DNA of 64,000 nucleotides, taken from NCBI RefSeq assembly GCF_040807025.1, contig NC_090967.1, positions 7,122,001 through 7,186,000 on the forward strand, written 5' to 3'. The DNA comes from Struthio camelus. Lineage: Eukaryota > Chordata > Aves > Struthioniformes > Struthionidae. The notes beneath the pieces were generated by a model, which ran no database searches, was not told where the DNA came from, and saw nothing but the letters and a program-made list of their open reading frames with translations. The translations under genes were made by a program, and so were the position numbers. Shown one piece after another: positions 57,000-64,000 of this stretch (position 1 is the first letter of the stretch; every line of letters begins with the position of its first letter).

Positions 57000-59100
57000 T
57001 TTTAAGCGCAGCACAAACTCTCCTGCCCAGCCGCGTCTTTCCTGGGAGCCTTTTCCACCCGCTGGCCCGAACGTTTCGTGCTAAATCCGACGCGCGTTCG
57101 GCCTGTGCAGGGAATTCAGCCGCAGCAGCTCTCTGGCAGCGGGGATACCCCTTTCCCTCCTCCGGGATAACTGCTGGCCTGTCCACCGTTTCTGCCACCT
57201 CGGTCCCCTTTCTCCCTCCGTTCGTCCACACTTCACTGCCTTGTCCATCCCTCTGCTGAAGGCTCCTGACCGGACTGCTACAATCCAGAACGCTTGCGTA
57301 TTTTGATTAGGATGTTTTGTCCCAACACGTGTATTTCCATGCTCCAGGATAATAACTAACGGATGGCAAATGAAATAGAACGCTGCCTTTTATCTGCGGT
57401 CCCTCAGAGGCTGCTGTGCGCAGGGGTAGCTCCAGCGGCCTCCAAGGGGAAGCCAGCTCCGGGCTGGAAGGGTTTAAATCAAGTCTGAAACAAGGTCAGC
57501 AGAGTTCACGCTCCTGCTGATCCTAAAACCTGCAGGCAATCTTTACTGCCCATCTTTACAAACACCGCAGTGTCCTTTAGCTATGTGTCCTGTTGTTTGT
57601 GCAACAGGGAGAAAGAATATCGTATTTTGAGTCCCTTGTGCTGCTTCTTAAAACACAGGTTAGCCATGGATATCTCCTGTTTTAAGAATCATCTGGCTTG
57701 ACTCTTGAGGACCGGAGCAGCAAGGGATGTTCCTGCAGCAGGATCAGGTTATGGAAGATGCATTTACTGGGAAACTTACAGAAATCGTTTGTATTTTTCA
57801 TGCCAGATGCTCCCTCATATACCATCCTGTCCCTTTCACCATTTTCGCACCTTAAAAATACTTATTCGCCTTACTATTTACTGTGTCTCACCAGGAGCGC
57901 CTAGAGCTCACCCCGCCGTGGGCCCCCGGGCTCTGGGAGGCGTACCGTACGCTGCGCTAGATAATCCCCAACTGACAGCTTATCTGCTAAATGGATGGGA
58001 CAGACCAGCGCAGAGGCACAGACTCCTCCACTAGCACAACCAGGCGCAGAAACACGGAGCTAAAGAGTACAACTGAAGTCCTCTGAGACAGGCTCAGATG
58101 TACATCGTTTCTGGCAGATGTTTATCTAACTTTTAGAAATCTTCCCACCCTCCCCGCATATCTTACATCAGTGCTGAACCCTGTCTATCTTTAGGCTGAT
58201 TTTTCCTAAGATGTAATCCAAGCCTTCTTGAGGCAATAGATTCCACAGTTCCTCTGTTTTTTTACTTTCTCTGTCATTGCTGGATGCAGTATCCCGCTCC
58301 GGCTAGTGCATTTGTACTACATGCTTTAGAAAGCTTTTTTTGACAGCTGTCCTTATTTTGTGTTTGCTGTCTGGCACTTTTTAAACAAGGTTTAGATAGC
58401 TACAGGCAGGCACACAAATTTCTCAAAATCATCCATGATCTGGATTCTCCACTAAAGTCTCCGTGTTAAATTTGTTCTTCTCTGCTCGTATTTTAGCAGG
58501 AACATCTACACCCGGGACAAGCACGGAGCCACAACCCTGCCCTCTCCTGGGCTGAGCTCACAAAACCGCCAAGCGGGTCTGTGCGGAAAGCAGCGCGGCC
58601 TGCGCTGCTCCGTGGCATCGCTGCGTTCCCGTCAGCAGAGCGGCACCCAGCAGGGACGGAGCATCTTCGGGGTCGGTTTTCAAAGGCTGCTATTTGTCTG
58701 ACCTTCCTTCCAGCTGCTGCTGTTTGCTTTTGGTCAGCAGGTTACCGAAGGAGGAAGAAACTGGAGAGAATTCCCTTCTTTGACAAGCAAAATAGTTTCA
58801 TTTGAATAAATTGTGATTTTCCTTATTTTATTATACATTTTGCATTAACTGATATTTTACACCCTTGCTCTGAAAGTGATTTGATTACATGGGAATCTAC
58901 TTCTATTAAAAAGTGAAAATAGACTGCTAGCCCTTGTGGTCATGCACTAGAGCTTGAAAAAGCTAGAAAAATAGGAGGGCAATTACAGGAATCCCTGCTG
59001 TAGTAGTTCTGGAAAGAGTTGGACTTTCTTTAAGGCCATCTGAGGATTTGGGCACCGGCAGCATTTCCTCCTCACCCTGAGCGAGACGACCCTGGCACGG
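57000..59100. other. Intergenic, STK11 upstream
   Basis: Past the CpG island the G+C content falls. The stretch contains the old repeat fragments at 57870-58460 and otherwise short frames with no recognisable homology. No exon or RNA gene is supported. Confidence 0.6.
57870..58460 (+). mobile_element. Old sauropsid repeat fragments, CR1-like
   Basis: Around 57890-58040 the sequence follows the pattern GAGCGCCTAGAGCTC, GGCCCCCGGG, then AAATGGATGGGACAGACCAG, which resembles a dispersed repeat I know from turtle and crocodile DNA. At about 58100-58135 GGCAGATGTTTATCTAACTT resembles CR1 LINE 3' sequence, and TTTTTCCTAAGATGTAATCC with TAGATTCCACAGTTCC further on fits CR1 blocks. The block order is disturbed, so the assignment is tentative. 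Confidence 0.35.
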
Positions 59101-61500
59101 GCAGGGGCAGGATGGGGCGATGCCCTGGGCACTGCAACGCGCTAGAAGCCAGGATGGGGCCGGATGAGACCGAGCAGCTGCCAGAGCGTCCTCCAAAGGA
59201 GCGCCGCGGCTCCCCGGCAGCTCCGGGCGGGAGCTGGCACGGCAGGGAGAGGCCCTGGGAACACTGCGACTTCCCTGGTGGGGGATTCTCTAGTGTCTGA
59301 TAAGGGTTGAACCTACCCTGCTGCTTTCCCCCGCCGAGGGGCGCTAGGAGAACCCCCTCCGTGGGCTCCTCCAGCCACACTGCTCGCCCGTGGCAGGGTC
59401 CCCGCGGCCGGCCTGTCCGCCCCGGCAGCCCCGTGCGTCCGCCCTGGCACGGGCCTCGTTCCAGCAGGCGGCAGTGCGAGCGTGTGGACGGAGGGATGCA
59501 CGGACGGACACGGACGCTAGTCCTGGGGGGGTGTCACAGGCGAGCTCCCGGCTGGACACGGTGGTGTTTCCTAGTGGCTGGGGAGAGGGGAGACAAAAAC
59601 AGTATGCCAACAGGTAAAAAGCTGCTGCAAGAGGAGAAAAACTGTTTTCCACATGCAACGCAGGGCGAGGGGTCCCGGGCTCGGGCTGCCACGAGGGAGA
59701 GGGAGGCACCGGTGGCAGCGGGGAGGCAGCCTGGAGGGGCACCGCCGGGAAACGAGGGGCGGCTGAGCTCCCCGCACAGCTCGGCCCCGGGGCAGGCAAA
59801 CTCCTCCCGGGGAACGGCACGAGCAGGGGGGAGGCAGCGCCCGGCCAGGATGCCGCTGCCACCGCCTCCCCTCAGCCCAGGCTGCGCCAGGGTTTGCTCC
59901 GCGCCTGCGGCAGCCCCTCGCCACGCCGGGTCCTGCGGGAAGACGTTAGCGAGGGAACAGCCGATCGCTCGCATTGATCAGCGGTAGGTTGGCACAGTGG
60001 GAAACTGCACAGCCCGTTTCAAATGCACGCAGAGGAACCAAGATGTTTGCAGCTGCAGCTTCCTCCCAGGCCTTGCTGCACACTCATATTAGAGATTAAA
60101 AAAAGCCCTTTAGCGACACGATGGACCCAGGCTCAGCTGGGATCACGCGCTCAGGGTAGTACCTCCAGTTCAGCAGTTACTCCAAGGAGGGACCAGACAA
60201 ATCCCTGAGTGCTGCCTTTTTGCAAGAGCTATTGGCACCACATGGGGCGAGGAGCGCAAGCCAGAGAGCCCCGAGCCCCCCCTCGGGGCCCGAGCGGTGC
60301 CGCAGCACGTCCTCCCAGCTAAGGGCCGCAGTGGCAGCTCCAGCCGGGCTCCCCAAAGGCTCCGCAGGGCTGGGGCAGAGCGATGCCCGCGTCTCGCCCC
60401 GGCCCCGCTGCTGGCTGTCGGGGGACGAGGTGTCCCGCACGGCAAAGGCGGGAGAGGGCCGGGGAGGGAGGGCTGGCCGCAGGAGCCGGCTGCCCCGCTT
60501 CCCCCCGCTCCCTCCCCAGCTGTTCTCACGGCAGCACCCAGCCACATGTGATTTACTTCGATCTTGGCACTGAGTCCAAAGTGCTGGAAAGTGATCACCC
60601 AAATTCTGGTAAGCGCTGTGCTTCCCCTTCCCGAGGGGGCCGGGTTCCCAGCAGCCGAGGGCAGGATCGATTGGAAACCGTCCACGGCAGAGAAACCCGG
60701 GCGGGAGGCAGCTCCCCCATCGCTTCGGCTGCCGCTCGGTTGCATCAGCCACACTCTGCTCCCCCCGGCCCCGCTCCCCTCCCCGCGGGCGGTGGGAAAA
60801 CAGGCTTCCCCAGAGGCAAAATCATCCCTCCCGCTGGAAACGGGCAGGGGGATTGGGACAAGCCGGGTGTCCCTGTAGGCCTGCCCCCAGCACTGTCCCT
60901 CACTGGGGGTCTCACAGACACATCAGCTCCCTGCAGCGACTGCGCCGGCAGCTTCGCCTCTGCACAGGTCGGTCTGCTCAGCCGGTTCCCGCAGGAGCCA
61001 AGGGGCATTGGGCTGAGACCTGCAAAATTCACTGCATGCAGGCCTCCACAAAGCCACTGCTCAGCCACCTCCACCCCGCTTGTCTCCTCCGTGGGCAGCA
61101 CACAGCCAGGAGCTGGTGTCCCCAAGCCAGCCGGGGCGATCGGTTGAACGCGGAGCTCTCGGCCCCGCTTCCCCGGGCGGGATGTTCCTGGAGCCCAAAG
61201 GAACCTGCCGAGGTGGTTTTGCACAACCCTCCAGGCGCCCGCTCCGGGGCAGCGGCCGCTTGCAGGTATCGGAGCAGCCAGGTCTGTCCCAGCCTCCCCA
61301 CACCCCCGGACAGGACCCCTGGTGCAGCCCTGGCTCCGGGGCCACCCATTTCCGCAGGGGCTCCTTGTCCCAGCGGATACCTCTTCCCGCAGCTGTGGGG
61401 CGGCCAGGGAGGAGCGGAGCCAGCTGGCCCCTGGGCTCCTTTACCCCAGCGGAAAGTCAGGGGATTTCCAGGCTGTGGGGGAAAAACAGGAACCGCCTGT
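59100..61500. other. Second CpG-rich region, no gene recognised
   Basis: G+C content is high and CpG steps are frequent, most densely at about 59340-59960 and 60240-60520. Many overlapping open frames on both strands are what GC-rich DNA gives by chance, and none resembles a known protein. In human the next gene beyond STK11 is SBNO2, transcribed away from it, so this could be an upstream promoter or enhancer of that gene. No SBNO2 coding sequence is seen. Confidence 0.4.
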
Positions 61501-64000
61501 CTGCGACAGTGACTGGGGTCACCCTGCTGCAGCAGGCGAGAAGCTGCTCCTGCAATGCACCCACAGAGCCAGGCCGGTGGGATCAGGCCCCACCAGACCA
61601 GTCTGCAACCCCACTTCCTTGGGACCAGGGTGTCCCCAAGGGACCCAGCCACCCGGGAAGGGCTTTTCCTGGGGAAGACAAGCCATTTCCCAGGGACACC
61701 CCTCCTCGCTAAGGGCCGAGGCATCACCGCGCGGGCAGGCTGCTTCCCCATCCCAACAGACCCTGCGCCTCCATCCATGCCCACCAAGCAGAAAGGCGCA
61801 CCCCACTGCCCCCCATCGGGGCAGGTTTCCAAGCTGCCAGTGCAGACCAGCATCGTTTCTGCTTGGTGCCCTCGTCCGGGGTTTCCTCTCCAGCCATCTG
61901 CAGCTGCACCGCTCTGCCCAGCGGCGACGCAGGTGCACGGTGCAGGCAACGTGCTGCACAGGGAAGGCAGGGCCCTGCACAGCAGGAGCACCCCTGGTGC
62001 ATCCCTCCTTCTCAGGGCTCAGGGCTGCTGCTGAAGGCAGCTGAGCCCCAGCCTGCAGCTGTCTGCAGCAGGGGCTGCTTTGCAGCCTCATGGTTTTGCC
62101 CAGGAAGTGCCTGACTCAAAGCACAGCAGCAGCAGGTTCAACAAGGCGGCTCATGCCAGGGTTTCCCAGACCCAGGTGACTGCCTTGCCCACATGCTGCC
62201 CCCAGGGCCAGGTCAGGCTCAGGAGCTGGTGATGCTCAGCAGCAAGCCCCAGAGCTGCAGAGCAGCCGGAGCTGAGCACAGGTGCTGTCCCAGAGCAGTC
62301 CTAGGCCATCCACCCCAGAGCAGGGCGCTTCACCCTCCTCCTCGCAGAGCCTCCCCGGGCCCCCCTGCTCCCTCCCCTGCCCTCCACAGCTCAGACACCT
62401 TTGCGCATCCTCACGGCTCCCCTGGAGCAGCACCGGCAGCCACGTAGCTGGGTCCCTGCCTGGCTTTTGGCTTAGTTTGTGCAGACTGCAGCCCACCTGC
62501 ACCTCTTCCCCTCCCAGCAGCACAGCCTAGGAACGTGTCCCTAAAGACACCTGCTCCCTTATTACCACCCCCCCCCTTATTAACAGGTGCCAATTAGGGC
62601 AGAGGCTTTAAATCCCTCCTTTCCTGGGGGCAGAGAGGAGGGAGGGTTGTAAGATTATTTGTTCCTATGGGGGTGCAGGCAAAACCTGGAGCTGCAGGAG
62701 ATAGAAGCTCAAAGCCGTGTGAGGGGCTGGACAGGCAGAGGACTAGTAAGTTTGTTGCCTAAAATAGGAACCAGGGATAGGATGTGGGGGAGGAGGTGAT
62801 CGTGCAAGTGAAGTAAGTGGTTGTGGCACTGGCTGCAGAGGTGGCCGTGGTTACGGGAGGAGACTTGTTAATTGCTGAATGGATCAGTTCTTGTTCTTCC
62901 AGTGTATTTATTTATTCATATTTGTATTCTGCTAAATAAATAGCTCTAGGGGATTTTCAATGTTTAAAATGCATGACTAACTAGACTCCAGCAACTGCTC
63001 TCAGATAAGATAGCTCCTCATTTTAAAGGAGATGAAGGTAGGCTGGCTGCCTAGTGCAGGGGGAAATGGTGCTGTTCACGGGAGGAAGCCCGCTGTGAAG
63101 GCTGTCAGCATGCCCACGGTGCCGGTATGGCAAGAGTCAGCAGGATGACTTATTAAGGGGAAGTGATTTAAAGAGCCAGAGCCTTTGGCACAAGGCTCTG
63201 AAGAAAGAACGCTGCAGAGAGTGTGACACAACTGCTCTGATTAATTAATGTGTGTGAATGAATGAAGTCTTCTGAGATTGGGGCTCACTGACAGGATTAA
63301 AAGCCCAAATGCAACAAATTCTGTGCTTGGGTCTAAGCAGTAGAAAGTGAAGCTTGCTGGCACCCCGAGAGGCAGCGAAACCCTGCAGGTGTGGGGAGGC
63401 TGGCAGTGCCTTTCCGTACACCTGGCACTCGTGCTGAGCAGGAGGTGGGCGGCCGTGAGAAACCCCAAACCTTTTGTTCTCCTCATCTCCTTTGAAGAGG
63501 ATTGCTTTGATGGGCACGGAGCCGCTCGAGGGTGGCAGCTGAGCAGGCTCGGTCCTGGCAGTGCTTGTGCCTCTGGGGTTCCCACCCAAACGCAGCAGGT
63601 TTTCTTGCACGCGGGGGTCTGAGACCTTGCAGCCTGCCGGAGGCTCCCGCGGTGGGACGGTCGCTCAGAGCCATGCGAATCCCAAGTGGCCTTCGCTCCT
63701 GGCTGCTTGGCCCGAGCCTCGTCGGACTTGGGCTTCCAGGAGCTGCCAAGCTGGGCTGGCTGAGCTGTGTCGGGCTCGGCCCTGGCCCTGTTTCAGCAGC
63801 ATGCGTTGGGGTTTCGCTGTGAGCGAAGCTTCCTGTTTGCGAACCTGCTTCCCTTGCTGATTAATGGAGTTGTTGCCATATGAAAATCAAGAGCCTGGAG
63901 GTCAAACCTGCTCTCAGGGCTCTGAAATGAGCAGGTTACGCAGCCAGGACCAGCGTGCCAAACGCGCGCACCGGCGCTGTCGGGCGCGAAAGCCTTTTGG
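61501..64000. other. Intergenic sequence to window end
   Basis: The first part is still GC-rich and then falls to moderate G+C after about 62600. It contains an A+T patch with overlapping AATAAA near 62900-62945 but no associated coding exon. I see no gene, RNA gene or clear mobile element. Confidence 0.5.

Noticed and set aside
61029..61991. 320-codon minus-strand frame in the upstream region
   Set aside because: GC-rich sequence with overlapping open frames on both strands; no conserved motif, splice pattern or Kozak support.
62900..62945. AATAAA motifs near 62.9 kb
   Set aside because: A+T-rich patch with no upstream coding exon on the plus strand; such hexamers occur by chance.

Overview
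The window is vertebrate nuclear DNA, and the gene content and order point to an amniote, most likely a sauropsid (a bird, possibly a crocodilian or turtle). The evidence is a conserved protein-coding pair interrupted by spliceosomal introns, CpG-rich promoter DNA, several MIR-like old SINE fragments, and a CR1-like fragment. The kinase has residues such as PVFQAHG and a C-terminus of KLSTCKQQ that differ slightly from the human protein. No prokaryotic operons, phages or CRISPR arrays are present.

Layout: (1) 165-4361, plus strand: the last eight coding exons and 3' UTR of CBARP, in very GC-rich, compact DNA. Its first exon(s) lie before base 1. (2) About 4.4-8.1 kb: the tail-to-tail junction, with the non-coding 3' part of STK11 and clustered minus-strand AATAAA signals. 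(3) 54925 down to 8101, minus strand: the complete coding region of STK11 (LKB1), nine coding exons joining to a 440-residue protein kinase over about 47 kb. All exon lengths equal those I know for human STK11, except exon 8 (+6 nt) and the last one. (4) About 55.0-57.0 kb: the STK11 leader and CpG-island promoter, firing leftwards. (5) 57.0-64.0 kb: intergenic DNA upstream of STK11 with old repeats and a second CpG-rich stretch at about 59.1-61.5 kb, in which I recognise no gene.

The convergent CBARP/STK11 arrangement matches human 19p13.3. The two genes do unrelated jobs. CBARP is a membrane protein that binds calcium-channel beta subunits and dampens channel activity. STK11 is the master kinase that activates AMPK-family kinases. 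The most notable structural feature is STK11 intron 2, a minor-spliceosome (U12-type) AT-AC intron with a perfect ATATCCTT donor and TTCCTTAAC branch site. Other structural signals are a Z-DNA-prone tract, a mirror purine tract, an isolated GC island inside intron 6, and a divergent open frame with a strong start context at the STK11 promoter.
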